From Cytophagales bacterium (GTDB lineage: Bacteria > Bacteroidota > Bacteroidia > Cytophagales > Thermoflexibacteraceae), in contig JAAFKA010000007.1 of assembly GCA_013299115.1 (NCBI GenBank), forward strand, positions 124,001 to 188,000: a DNA stretch of 64,000 nt. Direction: 5' to 3'. The position numbers and the translations under genes are program-made. The notes under the pieces are model-generated. The model searched no databases and was not told the origin of the DNA. It saw nothing but the letters and a program-made list of their open reading frames with translations. Below, in pieces: positions 54,698-63,486 of this stretch (positions are counted from its first letter, which is position 1; each line of letters opens with the position of its first letter).

Positions 54698-56476
54698 ATG
54701 TACACCATCGAAGAATTAAACGTCAGATTAATCTCAGAACTCAAAGCCATAGCTGATGAGTTAGGCGTGAAAGACACCGCCAAGTTTTCAAAGAAAGAAC
54801 TGGTCTATAAAATTTTAGACCAACAGGCTATTTTGCCCGAATCTGCCCTCCCTAAAAAAATAGCTGCCACCCCGCCTCCCAAAGTAGAAGTGGCAAAAAC
54901 AGAGGAAGACAAAGACAAGAAAAGAAGCCGTATCAGACGTGAAAACGTCAAGGAAGTAGCCGAAGAGCTTACGCCTTTCGACAATATTCCCGACGAACAG
55001 TTGGAGTTTGACAGTAAGGTAGAGGAAATAGAAGAACTTGCTACGATTAGCCCCGTAGAACCTTTGGAAATGGTGGTAGAGCCTTATGTGCTGAAAGAAC
55101 CTACACACAAAGAGCCAAAAGAGAAAGAAGTGGTAGCAAAAGAACACCGCGAACACAACAGCGAAAGCTACAACAGGGAAAACCGAAATCGAGAGAACCA
55201 AAACAGGGAAAATAGGGAAAATCAAAACAGGGAAAACCCCAATAAAGAAAACCCAAACAGGGAAACAGGCAACAAAGAAAATTACAATTCGACTTACCAA
55301 GAAAATAAGTTTCAACGCAATAATAATAATAATAACAACAGAAAGAATCAAGGTCGTGAGTTCGATGGCGTTATTCTCAATGAAGGTGTGCTTGAAATTA
55401 TGACTGATGGCTATGGTTTTTTGCGTTCTCCTGATTACAATTATTTGGCAAGTCCCGATGATATTTATGTTTCGCCTTCGCAAATCAAATTGTTTGGTTT
55501 GAAAACAGGCGACACTGTAAAAGGACAAATTCGCCCACCAAAAGAAGGCGAAAAATATTTTGCTCTTTTGCGTGTAGAAACTGTAAACGGCAAAACGACA
55601 GACGAAATCAGGGACAGAGTGCCTTTTGAGTATCTTACGCCTCTTTTTCCAGAGGAAAAACTGAATTTGACTTGGAAACCCAGCGAATATTCTACACGTA
55701 TCCTCGACCTTTTTGCTCCCATTGGCAAAGGGCAACGTGGTATGATTGTGGCACAACCCAAGACTGGTAAAACGACTTTGCTCAAAGAAATTGCAAACGC
55801 CATAGCCCATAATCACCCCGAAGTGTATTTGTTGGTGTTGCTCATAGACGAAAGACCAGAGGAAGTTACCGACATGGCTCGCAGTGTGAAAGCCGAAGTA
55901 ATAGCCTCTACTTTTGACGAACAGGCAGAAAGGCACGTAAAAGTGGCAAGTATTGTACTGGAAAAAGCCAAAAGATTGGTAGAATGTGGGCATGATGTCG
56001 TGATTTTGCTCGACTCTATCACCAGACTTGCACGTGCTTACAATACCGTAGTGCCTTCATCAGGCAAAATCTTGTCGGGTGGTGTAGATGCCAATGCCTT
56101 GCACAAACCCAAAAGATTTTTTGGTGCTGCCCGCAACGTAGAAAATGGCGGTTCTCTCACCATTATTGCAACGGCTTTGATAGAAACAGGCTCGAAAATG
56201 GACGAAGTTATTTTTGAGGAGTTTAAAGGTACAGGCAACATGGAGTTGCAACTTGACCGCAAATTGGCGAACAAAAGAGTATATCCTGCCATTGACATTC
56301 CTGCTTCGGGTACTCGTAAAGAAGACTTGCTACTCGACAAGATGGATATGCAGAAAATTTGGATACTCCGCAAATATATGGCTGACATGACTTCAAACGA
56401 AGCCATTGAGTTTTTGCTCTCCAACATGAAGGGAACAAAAGACAATGAGGAGTTTTTAAATTCAATGAAGAATTAA
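54698..56476 (+). CDS. rho: transcription termination factor Rho
   Basis: 592 residues from the ATG at 54698. N-terminal Rho helix domain ([20 protein letters not shown]), then a disordered insert (about 60-225) with an Asn/Arg/Glu-rich core (repeats of NREN, about 155-195), an OB-fold RNA-binding domain ([20 protein letters not shown]), and a RecA-like ATPase: Walker A QPKTGKTT at about 352-359, [18 protein letters not shown]-loop [15 protein letters not shown]-loop [12 protein letters not shown]. Hexameric RNA helicase that ends transcription. The E. coli protein is 419 residues; the extra length is the insert, known in Bacteroidota. Confidence 0.96.
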   Translation: MYTIEELNVRLISELKAIADELGVKDTAKFSKKELVYKILDQQAILPESALPKKIAATPPPKVEVAKTEEDKDKKRSRIRRENVKEVAEELTPFDNIPDEQLEFDSKVEEIEELATISPVEPLEMVVEPYVLKEPTHKEPKEKEVVAKEHREHNSESYNRENRNRENQNRENRENQNRENPNKENPNRETGNKENYNSTYQENKFQRNNNNNNNRKNQGREFDGVILNEGVLEIMTDGYGFLRSPDYNYLASPDDIYVSPSQIKLFGLKTGDTVKGQIRPPKEGEKYFALLRVETVNGKTTDEIRDRVPFEYLTPLFPEEKLNLTWKPSEYSTRILDLFAPIGKGQRGMIVAQPKTGKTTLLKEIANAIAHNHPEVYLLVLLIDERPEEVTDMARSVKAEVIASTFDEQAERHVKVASIVLEKAKRLVECGHDVVILLDSITRLARAYNTVVPSSGKILSGGVDANALHKPKRFFGAARNVENGGSLTIIATALIETGSKMDEVIFEEFKGTGNMELQLDRKLANKRVYPAIDIPASGTRKEDLLLDKMDMQKIWILRKYMADMTSNEAIEFLLSNMKGTKDNEEFLNSMKN

Positions 56477-56498
56477 GATAGTAAAACAAAGGGCTGTC

Positions 56499-56840
56499 CA
56501 AAAAGTAAGATTACATCACAGGACAAAAGTCCAATTCAATTAAGCTAAGAAAGTATATTTACAACCTCGAAGAGCAATTCCATGTGGGTTGAACAATAAT
56601 AGCCCTACGTGCAACGTAGGGAAGTATTTGCAAATGTGCATCCAACCTCGAAGAGGTTGAACAATGACATGTTGCTATACGAATGTTCAACCCCTTCGGG
56701 GTTGTAGAGTATTCTTGTACCTTTTTCCCTACGTTGCACGTAGGGCTATTGTTGTTCAACCTCTTCGAGGTTGTAGTTTATTTATTAGCTTAACAGCATT
56801 GAATTAAAGCCTGTGATATAACTCTACTTTTTGGACATTT
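56499..56840. repeat. composite palindromic element with inverted outer ends, copy A
   Basis: Outer ends GTCCAAAAAGTA (56499) and TACTTTTTGGAC (about 56826-56837) are inverted, as are CATCACAGG and CCTGTGATA. Inside are CCCTACGTGCAACGTAGGG on the left and its inverse on the right. The core is left arm 56642-56663, centre 56664-56683 (ATGACATGTTGCTATACGAA), right arm 56684-56704. Left flank GGGAAGTATTTGCAAATGTG, right flank GTTGTAGAGTATTCTTGTAC. Confidence 0.8.
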
Positions 56841-57051
56841 CTAATTCAATCCAAGTATTGCTTGTGTTTCCACTCAAAAACTTTTCATCAACCTTATCCA
56901 GAGTAGCCTCGAAAATCTGAAATTGAAAAAGCAAAGTAGCATAATAACCAAACAGATTATTAACAGCGTTGAATTGAAGTTGGCAATTTTTAAAACATAT
57001 TGGCAGATGAAATAAGTTACCAAACCTTCTATTGTACCTAACCCATAACTT

Positions 57052-57417
57052 ATATACGATGCTTACAATAGCCAAGCAAACATACATAATTTGGGTGCTT
57101 ATCAATCAAAAATATTGCAATTTCAAAAACTTATTGACGAGTTTTATATAGGAGAAAAAAGTCCAATTTTTTATGCCGAAAAAATGAATATCACGACCAA
57201 ACACCTCAACAGAATATGCAAAACAACCTTAGATAAAACCGCAACTGCCCTGATATACGAGAGAATACTATTGGAGGCTAAGAGGTTGTTGGTTCATGCA
57301 GACTTGTCTATCAATGAAATAGCTGATAGGTTGGGTTATTTGGATAACAGCCATTTTGCCAATTTTTTCAAGAAAAATACAACCATGACAGCTTCAGAAT
57401 TTAGGGATAGGTTTTAA
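57052..57417 (+). pseudogene. AraC-type DNA-binding domain, N-terminus lost
   Basis: The frame holds only the C-terminal AraC HTH pair: FYAEKMNITTKHLNRICKTT, then ILLEAKRLLVHADLSINEIA and FANFFKKNTTMTASEFR. A TAA at 57046 closes the frame just upstream and there is no ATG before the domain (the first is inside HTH1). The usual 170-180-residue sensing domain is missing; the region upstream to the repeat at 56840 has no recognisable remains of it. Probably a decayed regulator. Confidence 0.65.
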
Positions 57418-57448
57418 ATGAGTGGACAAATTTAACAGAAACTATTTT

Positions 57449-57883
57449 TTATAATGTTTCAGTAAATACGCTATCTACAGCCTCCCATAATTCTACTTTG
57501 TTCCCCTCGGGGTCAAGAATATGCACAAATTTACCGTAGTCGTAGGTTTCTATGTTGTCTAAAACCGTTACTCCACTGGCTTTTAGTTGCCCTACCAAAC
57601 CTTCTATGTTTTGCACTCGATAATTAATCATAAATTCTTTGGTTGAAGGGCTGAAATAAGGGCTACCTTTGGGAAACACACTCCACTGAAGGTGGTTAAT
57701 TTCCTCTGGTTTGTCTAAGTTTCTAAACGAAAACATAGCCCCATAGTCATCGGTTTTCAGCCCCAGATGCTGGCTGTACCATGCTTTGGTTGTTTCCACT
57801 TGTTCGGCAAAGAAAAAAATGCCGCCGATGCCTATTACTTTTGGCACAAGCGGAGTAGTTTCGGTTGAGCTGGTTTGTTCCAT
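57449..57883 (-). CDS. VOC (glyoxalase-like) family protein
   Basis: 144 residues, two VOC halves: GIGGIFFFAEQVETTKAWYS, HLGLKTDDYGAMF, then VHILDPEGNKVELWEAVD, whose Glu is the usual last metal ligand. The first ligand position (GIGGIFF) lacks His, so it may bind metal poorly or act as a resistance/binding protein. Start 21 bp from the next gene's stop; same unit as the CCG gene and mreC. Confidence 0.82.
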   Translation of the reverse strand: MEQTSSTETTPLVPKVIGIGGIFFFAEQVETTKAWYSQHLGLKTDDYGAMFSFRNLDKPEEINHLQWSVFPKGSPYFSPSTKEFMINYRVQNIEGLVGQLKASGVTVLDNIETYDYGKFVHILDPEGNKVELWEAVDSVFTETL

Positions 57884-57904
57884 TTTTTGAGATGATTTTG
57901 GTTT

Positions 57905-58684
57905 TTATAAAGCTTCTGCCAACAATTCAGCCAAGTCATAGACTTTGACCTCTGCCTCTTTATTTTTGTTTTTCATACCGTCGGAGAGCATAGTCATACA
58001 AAACGGACAACCTACGGCTACCATTTTTGCTCCTGTTTCTAAGGCTTCTTCTGTTCTTTCTATGTTCACTTCTTTGTGTCCATGCTCTGCCTCCTTAAAC
58101 ATTTGCGCACCACCTGCCCCGCAACAGAGTCCTTTTGCTTTTGCCCGTTTCATCTCCACTAACTCCATATCTAAGGCTTCTATCAAGGCTCTTGGGGCTT
58201 CGTACACCTCATTTGCCCTACCTAAATAACAGGAGTCATGAAAAGTAATGCGTTTGCCTTTAAAATTACCGCCACCTTGCAAGGTAACTTTGCCCGCATC
58301 TATGAGTTGTTGCAAAAATTGGGAGTGGTGCAGCACTTCATAGTTGCCACCCAAAGCAGGATATTCATTTTTTAAAGTGTTGAAACAATGCGGACAGGCA
58401 GATACAATTTTCTTGATGCCGTAGCCATTCAAAACCTGAATATTATTGACTGCTTGCATCTGAAACAGAAATTCGTTGCCTGCACGTTTGGCGGGGTCGC
58501 CAGTGCAAGACTCTTCAGTGCCTAAAACCGCAAATTTTGTCCCTGTGTGGTTGAGAATTTTGACAAAGGCTGCCGTTACTTTTTTGTATCTATCGTCAAA
58601 AGAGCCTGCACAACCCACCCAAAACAATACTTCGGGGCTTTCATTTTTGGCAGCTAATTCTGCCATTGTTGGTATTTTTAACAT
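57905..58684 (-). CDS. CCG-domain (Fe-S)-binding protein
   Basis: 259 residues. Two cysteine-rich CCG modules: WVGCAGSFDDRY with VSACPHCFNTLKNEYP, and GLCCGAGGAQMFKE with VGCPFCMTMLSDG. This is the catalytic subunit type of heterodisulfide reductase, GlcF and LutA, binding an unusual [4Fe-4S] cluster. The companion ferredoxin-type subunit usually found next to it is not in this window. Probably an electron-transfer oxidoreductase; substrate unknown. Its start is 20 bp after the mreC stop. Confidence 0.85.
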   Translation of the reverse strand: MLKIPTMAELAAKNESPEVLFWVGCAGSFDDRYKKVTAAFVKILNHTGTKFAVLGTEESCTGDPAKRAGNEFLFQMQAVNNIQVLNGYGIKKIVSACPHCFNTLKNEYPALGGNYEVLHHSQFLQQLIDAGKVTLQGGGNFKGKRITFHDSCYLGRANEVYEAPRALIEALDMELVEMKRAKAKGLCCGAGGAQMFKEAEHGHKEVNIERTEEALETGAKMVAVGCPFCMTMLSDGMKNKNKEAEVKVYDLAELLAEAL

Positions 58685-58704
58685 AAGACAAGGATTTTTA
58701 TATT

Positions 58705-59532
58705 TTATTTATTACCTAATTTTTCGGCACTTTGCTGCAAAGAGTCTATTTCTGGTTGCTTGCTATTTTTTAAGACGTAAACGTAAGACAAGCTACTAAA
58801 ATTAGTGCTTAATTTCAAAGTAATATCCAAATTTGTATTTTCAATAGTTTTTTTGACTGCCAACACCGTACCTACCATATAATTTTCGGGGTAGGTGGTG
58901 TTAAAGCCACTTGTCAAAATTGTATCACCTACCTGCACAGGTATATGGCGTGGCACATACAGCACTTGGGCTTTGTCGGGTGCTTTCATTGCCCATTTAG
59001 TAAAACAAGTGGTTTTGCTCTTCTTTAAAGTGGAAGACACCATAATGTCGGAGTGCAAAATCGAATACAGAATAGAAAAATTTGGTGAACAACTTTTTAC
59101 TTTGCCTACCACGCCATCTGTGGTAATTACGCCCATGCCTACCTTGATGCCATCATCACTTCCCTTGTTGATAGTGATATAATTATTGCTATAAATCAAG
59201 GAGTTGTTAATCACTTTGGCTGTAATAAACTCAAATTGCGAGGCTACTTTTGGGCTTACATTTAGCGGAATAGGAATACGCTGATTAACCAACTGCTCAC
59301 GCAAAAGTGCATTTTCGGCTGCCAATTTGCTGTTTACTTCTTTCAAGGCTACATAAGCTGTGGTAGCCGTATAGACACTGTATAAGCCTCCTGTGAGTTC
59401 TTGCATGGTCGTAAAGGCAATAGCTCGTTGGAAACTATTGTTTTGAACTACCAAAAATATACTTACTAACTCCAAACCTAAGAAAGTAAGCAATATACGA
59501 TACTGAAGAAGTAACTCTATGAGCTGACGCAT
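58705..59532 (-). CDS. mreC: rod shape-determining protein MreC
   Basis: 275 residues. One N-terminal membrane helix (ILLTFLGLELVSIFLVVQNN), a coiled coil (LKEVNSKLAAENALLREQLV), then the periplasmic beta domain (VINNSLIYSNNYITINKGSD, VGMGVITTDGVVGKVKSCSP) and VGDTILTSGFNTTYPENYMV. It links cytoskeletal MreB to cell-wall synthases. mreB does not lie upstream nor mreD downstream, unlike the usual mreBCD order. Confidence 0.9.
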   Translation of the reverse strand: MRQLIELLLQYRILLTFLGLELVSIFLVVQNNSFQRAIAFTTMQELTGGLYSVYTATTAYVALKEVNSKLAAENALLREQLVNQRIPIPLNVSPKVASQFEFITAKVINNSLIYSNNYITINKGSDDGIKVGMGVITTDGVVGKVKSCSPNFSILYSILHSDIMVSSTLKKSKTTCFTKWAMKAPDKAQVLYVPRHIPVQVGDTILTSGFNTTYPENYMVGTVLAVKKTIENTNLDITLKLSTNFSSLSYVYVLKNSKQPEIDSLQQSAEKLGNK

Positions 59533-59589
59533 GATATAACAAAATGAGTATTTGATTTATCAAACACTCACACAACAAATTTTCAACCC

Positions 59590-59619
59590 CAAAGTTAATG
59601 AATACAGTGAAAATACAAA
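59590..59619 (-). promoter_or_regulatory. mreC promoter
   Basis: Minus strand: TTTG at 59619-59616, 18-bp gap, TAACTTTG at 59597-59590, 57 bp before the ATG. A TATTTGATTTATCAAA palindrome lies at about 59551-59566 in the leader. Confidence 0.55.
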
Positions 59620-59828
59620 AGAGTTTGAAAATAATTAGTAAATTCTCATCTTCAAGATGCTATTGTTAGCCAGAAATTAGGTGCTGGTGATACAGAATTA
59701 TCAAAGTATAAAGTGATGAATGTTGAGAGGGGAGGAAACGGAAAAGTAAGTATTTTTTCAGGCAAAGAAAAATCAAAAACAAAATGATTGAAAGTTTGTA
59801 AAAAATTATACCTTTGTTTGCAAAAGAA

Positions 59829-59932
59829 TAGAGGTTATTACAATTTGTGCCGTACCCTTTAGGGTGCAAGGTCAATTAGTTGAAAATCAATAAGTTAGTT
59901 TTTCATAAAAAAAATTATCGTCATAACCTCTA
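59829..59932 (+). mobile_element. MITE-like element, copy 5 of 5, internally deleted
   Basis: 104 bp. The ends GAGGTTATTACAAT and ATCGTCATAACCTC are kept, but the GGCGGGGGTTGCCTCC hairpin part of the body is replaced by AGGG. TA-bounded. Confidence 0.65.
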
Positions 59933-59983
59933 ATAACAACCTGATTTTTATTGTATTTAAGCACATTATTTTATTTGCAAGAT

Positions 59984-60601
59984 ATGAACTATACAGCCTT
60001 ACTAAAAGACGAACTTGCTTCGTTGGCAACTTATTTTAATGCCAATGAATTGGCATATTTGGCTCTTACTGCCAAAATAGAACAGCCTTTGCGTGAAAAA
60101 ATAGCCTATCGGTTGCAACAACGCATTACAGCCGAAAATCCTGACCTCTATTGTGCAAGGGAATGGCACGATACAGATATTGCTTTGATAGACAAAGAGG
60201 GCAATGTAAACCGTATTGTGCTTATCAAGTCGGGCTATACGGCAGACGAAACCAATATGAATGCAAGTATGGTGGGCTTTTATCCCAAAAAAATTATAGA
60301 TGATTTGCGGAAAACTGCCGAGTTAGGTGGCAACGAAACCAAATATTTTGCGTTATTGTTCTATACGCACATAGACAAGCCCGTGCCTGCACACCTAAAA
60401 AAAATAGTGAAACACGACAATTCATTGAATAGGGCATTTAAGCAACAAAATGCAGCCCAAATTATAGAAGAAGCACAAGGCTATATCAATCATTTTTTCG
60501 AGCAGCACCGCATCACTACCGAACAAGGCTGCATAGAAGCAGGGCAGTGTTGGGATATTGAGGTAAAAATTTATTATTGGTTTATGGAACTGAGCTTGTA
60601 G
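59984..60601 (+). CDS. protein of unknown function
   Basis: 205 residues from the ATG at 59984. No signal peptide or membrane helix. The segment EWHDTDIALIDKEGNVNRIV and LIKSGYTAD gives an Asp...strand...xxK layout weakly reminiscent of PD-(D/E)XK folds, but the ExK Glu is absent. Aromatic residues are common and it ends KIYYWFMELSL. It stands alone between a MITE-like element and a 670-bp repeat block. Function not assigned. Confidence 0.6.
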   Translation: MNYTALLKDELASLATYFNANELAYLALTAKIEQPLREKIAYRLQQRITAENPDLYCAREWHDTDIALIDKEGNVNRIVLIKSGYTADETNMNASMVGFYPKKIIDDLRKTAELGGNETKYFALLFYTHIDKPVPAHLKKIVKHDNSLNRAFKQQNAAQIIEEAQGYINHFFEQHRITTEQGCIEAGQCWDIEVKIYYWFMELSL

Positions 60602-61273
60602 AACAGACTTTAGTCGAATGCTGTTCGGCTAAGAAAGTAGATGATAAATTTTGTAATTATTTGATTATCAATTAGTTGAATTTATTAAGTTCCGATAGGA
60701 CAATTTCATTGCGGACAACATATTTATAGAAAAAACAAGACCCAACTCCCTCAAAGTGCCGTAGGCACGAAATATTTCGTGCCTACGGCACTTTGAAAGA
60801 TGAGAGAACGGCGTTACTATAAATATTTCGTGCCTACGGCACTAAAAACAGCTGTTCTTAGCTTAACAGCATTGGACTAAAGTCCAATGCTGTTAAGCTA
60901 AGAACAACTCACAACCTCGAAGAGGTTGAACAACAATAGCCCTACGTGCAACGTAGGGAAGTATTTGCAAATGTGCATCCAACCCCGAAGGGGTTGAACA
61001 TTCGTGTAGCAATATGTCATTGTTCAACCTCTTCGGGGTTGTGGAGTAGCCTTGCACCTTTTTCCCTATGTTACACGTAGGGCTAATTGTTCAACCTCTT
61101 CGAGGTTGTAAATATGATTCCTTAGCTTAATAGCATTGGACTTTAGTCGGAGACGCCTAGTCCGTTCACTTTTATGGCATAAAAATTTGATTTTTAGATG
61201 CCAAAAATGCTTTTAAGGTTGATATAACCAAAAAAAACGGACTAAAGTCCGTTCTACAGTAAATTTATTATAC
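60602..61273. repeat. repeat block with long palindromes and composite element copy B
   Basis: No gene. 60752-60795 is a perfect 44-bp palindrome (CAAAGTGCCGTAGGCACGAA and its inverse). 60820-60842 is a half copy. 60854-60905 is a 25-bp perfect stem with a 2-nt loop around GGACTAAAGTCC. 60912-61110 is the composite element: left arm 60979-61000, centre 61001-61020 (TTCGTGTAGCAATATGTCAT), right arm 61021-61041. ACTTTAGTC dyads flank it at 60604, 61139 and 61239. Confidence 0.8.
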
Positions 61274-61936
61274 ATGAAAAACATCAATTCTTTTAGTGAT
61301 TTACTCCAATTTTTGCTCAATGCCGATGAAATTATCAGCGAGGGCGGATTAGCTGCCATTTGCCTGATAGTGTTTGCCGAAACAGGACTATTTTTCTGTT
61401 TTTTTCTCCCAGGTGATTACTTGCTATTTTTAGCGGGGGTCTTGTGTGCTACCCATATTTTAAAAGTTAATATCATCATTTTGACTGTTGCCATTTTTTT
61501 GGCAGCTATTTTGGGCAATTTTACAGCCTATTTTTTCGGCAAAAGCGTAGGCGAGGCACTGTATCAACGCCCCGACTCCTTCTTTTTCAAGAAAAGATAT
61601 ATCAAAAGCACCAGAGAATTTTTTAACAAATATGGTGGCAACTCCTTGATAATTGGTCGTTTTTTGCCAATCATTCGCACTTTTGCCCCTATTTTGGCAG
61701 GAACAGCCCAAATGGACATTAAGCTATTCACAAAATACAATCTGATAGGTGGCTTTTTGTGGTCTTTTGGTTTGGTGTTGAGTGGTTTCTTTTTAGGCTA
61801 TGAATTTCCACAAATCATAGAGTATATTCAATACATCATTTTGTTCTTTTTAGGCGTAACTTCGTTTACTGTTATCAAAGCCTATTTGAAAATTCGCAAA
61901 GAACAAAAAGCAGAAGAACAAAGCAATGAAAGTTAA
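61274..61936 (+). CDS. DedA family membrane protein (second paralogue)
   Basis: 220 residues. FAETGLFFCFFLPGDYLLFL, AILGNFTAYFFGKSVGEALY and GRFLPIIRTFAPILAGTAQM are the DedA signature segments, including the re-entrant loop with its basic and proline residues. Its stop overlaps the next start by 11 bp, so translation of the two is coupled. It differs from the DedA at 11708, so these are two distant paralogues. Confidence 0.9.
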   Translation: MKNINSFSDLLQFLLNADEIISEGGLAAICLIVFAETGLFFCFFLPGDYLLFLAGVLCATHILKVNIIILTVAIFLAAILGNFTAYFFGKSVGEALYQRPDSFFFKKRYIKSTREFFNKYGGNSLIIGRFLPIIRTFAPILAGTAQMDIKLFTKYNLIGGFLWSFGLVLSGFFLGYEFPQIIEYIQYIILFFLGVTSFTVIKAYLKIRKEQKAEEQSNES

Positions 61937-62312
61937 TTTTCTATTTTGGGGTTGCTTGTTGGCAGCCACAGCCGTAGCTTTGGGTGCTTTTGGCGCACAT
62001 GGTTTCAAAAATATATTGACAACGACAGGCAAAGCAGAGGTATTCGAAACAGCCACTCGTTACCATTTTTATCACTCTTTGGGCTTAGTTGGCATAGGTT
62101 TGTGGCAAAAAAGCAATGCAAGTCGTGAGGTAGCCAATCGTAATTTAGTCTATGCAGGTTGGTTATTTTTGGTAGGAATTTTGTTTTTTTCAGGTGCTTT
62201 ATACGTGCTTGCCCTCACAGGTTTTACCAAATTAGGTATGGTAGCTCCGTTGGGTGGCTTGGCTTTTATAGTAGGTTGGTTATTATGTGCAAAAACAGCA
62301 ATTAATTCTTAA
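61926..62312 (+). CDS. DUF423 family membrane protein
   Basis: 128 residues with four membrane helices. AALGAFGAHG-type motif present (VALGAFGAHGFKN) with RYHFYHSLGLVGIGLW, both diagnostic of DUF423 (YgdD-like). Function unknown; inner membrane. Starts inside the end of dedA. Confidence 0.88.
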   Translation: MKVNFLFWGCLLAATAVALGAFGAHGFKNILTTTGKAEVFETATRYHFYHSLGLVGIGLWQKSNASREVANRNLVYAGWLFLVGILFFSGALYVLALTGFTKLGMVAPLGGLAFIVGWLLCAKTAINS

Positions 62313-62329
62313 TGTTGAATTTTGAAATT

Positions 62330-62455
62330 CTCTGCGTATTTTGACCATAAGGCTCACAAAGAAAAAATGCAAAGTACACAAAGAATATTTCTCAAAATTG
62401 TCTTTTCTTAGCGTACCCTGCGTGATACTTGGCGTACTTTGCGGTTAGAAATTTA
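62330..62455. repeat. spacer with inverted CTTTGCG/CACAAAG-type repeat
   Basis: AAGGCTCACAAAGAAAAAAT and AAAGTACACAAAG on the left face CTTAGCGTACCCTGCGTGAT and CTTGGCGTACTTTGCGGTTA on the right. This resembles common non-coding repeats of the phylum; one copy in the window. Confidence 0.4.
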
Positions 62456-62494
62456 TTCAAAATTAAACATTTAAAACTCAAAATTAAAAAAACT

Positions 62495-63394
62495 ATGTTC
62501 GGATTTGGAGAAGACAAACCCACATCTATCGACACACTGATAGACACCTTGCCCACTACTGGGGCAACGGTTTATGCCCTCAAAGCCTTAGACTTTGTGG
62601 TGCCTGGCGAATGGGAAAATGTTACCCGTTTTGACGATATGCTCAAAAAAGTAACAGGCGAAACTGATGCAGCTTTCTTGGCAAAAGTAAAGCAACGCAC
62701 TTTGGCACTTTACAACGACTCGGCAGAAGGCTACCAAACGGCTGTAAAAATTTACGGTTGGGTGGACACTTCCGACAAAATGTTGGGGGCTGCTGCCTTA
62801 GCCAATAAAGTGGCAGAGTCGGTGAGTTTCTTGTCTTTTATGGACAAAATCACGCCAAAAGCCGACAACGCCCAAGCAATAGATTTGGCGGTAAAATTGG
62901 TGGCAGAAGTGGTAGCCTTTACCAAAGTAAATGGCATACCCGGCGATGGAATCTCCGATTTTGTAAAAGCCTTAGCAGAATATGACGGCGAATCTAAAAT
63001 TCGTATGGCTGCATTGGTTTGTTTCGATGGTGTATTGCCTTTGGGTCCAGATTTCGTGGCAAAAGTAGGTCAAGTGTTGGGCGGACTTTCAATGGACAGC
63101 CTAAACGACAACGCTATTTTCCAAAAAATTTCGGGCTTTATTCCCGTAGGAGATAAAGTAGGCTATGTTCGCCAAAGTTTTGATGCAACCAAATCGTGGA
63201 TGAGTGATTTTGCAACCAAAAACAATATTTCTGCTGATAAAATCAAAACGCAACTTTCGTCTTACATAGAAATTGCAGATGACAAATTGGATTATGTGGC
63301 TGGATTTATTGACGTGGCTACCAACTACTACGAACACACAGGCTACCAAGCCGTAGCTGCCCGACTCATAGAAAGAGCCGTAAACGAAGTGTAA
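62495..63394 (+). CDS. protein of unknown function
   Basis: 299 residues from the ATG at 62495. No signal peptide, no membrane helix. Highly acidic and Ala/Val-rich, almost wholly helical (GYQTAVKIYGWVDTSDKMLG, AVKLVAEVVAFTKVNGIPGD). A repeat-like FMDKI/FVKAL pattern is possible. No family recognised. It lies alone between repeats. Confidence 0.65.
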   Translation: MFGFGEDKPTSIDTLIDTLPTTGATVYALKALDFVVPGEWENVTRFDDMLKKVTGETDAAFLAKVKQRTLALYNDSAEGYQTAVKIYGWVDTSDKMLGAAALANKVAESVSFLSFMDKITPKADNAQAIDLAVKLVAEVVAFTKVNGIPGDGISDFVKALAEYDGESKIRMAALVCFDGVLPLGPDFVAKVGQVLGGLSMDSLNDNAIFQKISGFIPVGDKVGYVRQSFDATKSWMSDFATKNNISADKIKTQLSSYIEIADDKLDYVAGFIDVATNYYEHTGYQAVAARLIERAVNEV

Positions 63395-63407
63395 GGTTTT
63401 AATGTTG

Positions 63408-63456
63408 AATACTTAATTTTGAATTTTTAATGTTTGTAAATTCAAAATTAAGTATT
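63408..63456 (+). terminator. hairpin past the 62495 gene
   Basis: AATACTTAATTTTGAATTT pairs perfectly with AAATTCAAAATTAAGTATT, 11-nt loop; AT-only stem. Starts 13 bp past the stop. Confidence 0.5.
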
Positions 63457-63486
63457 GGATTTGTTTAGTTACTTTCAACCAGCCAA

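Noticed and set aside
54815-55993. Long open frame antisense to rho
   Set aside because: Arises from the biased codons of the disordered insert; Phe/Val-rich low-complexity peptide, no start signals.
56824-57105. Minus-strand open frame of 93 codons
   Set aside because: Overlaps a repeat edge and the AraC remnant; no recognisable domain. Could be a remnant but is unsupported.
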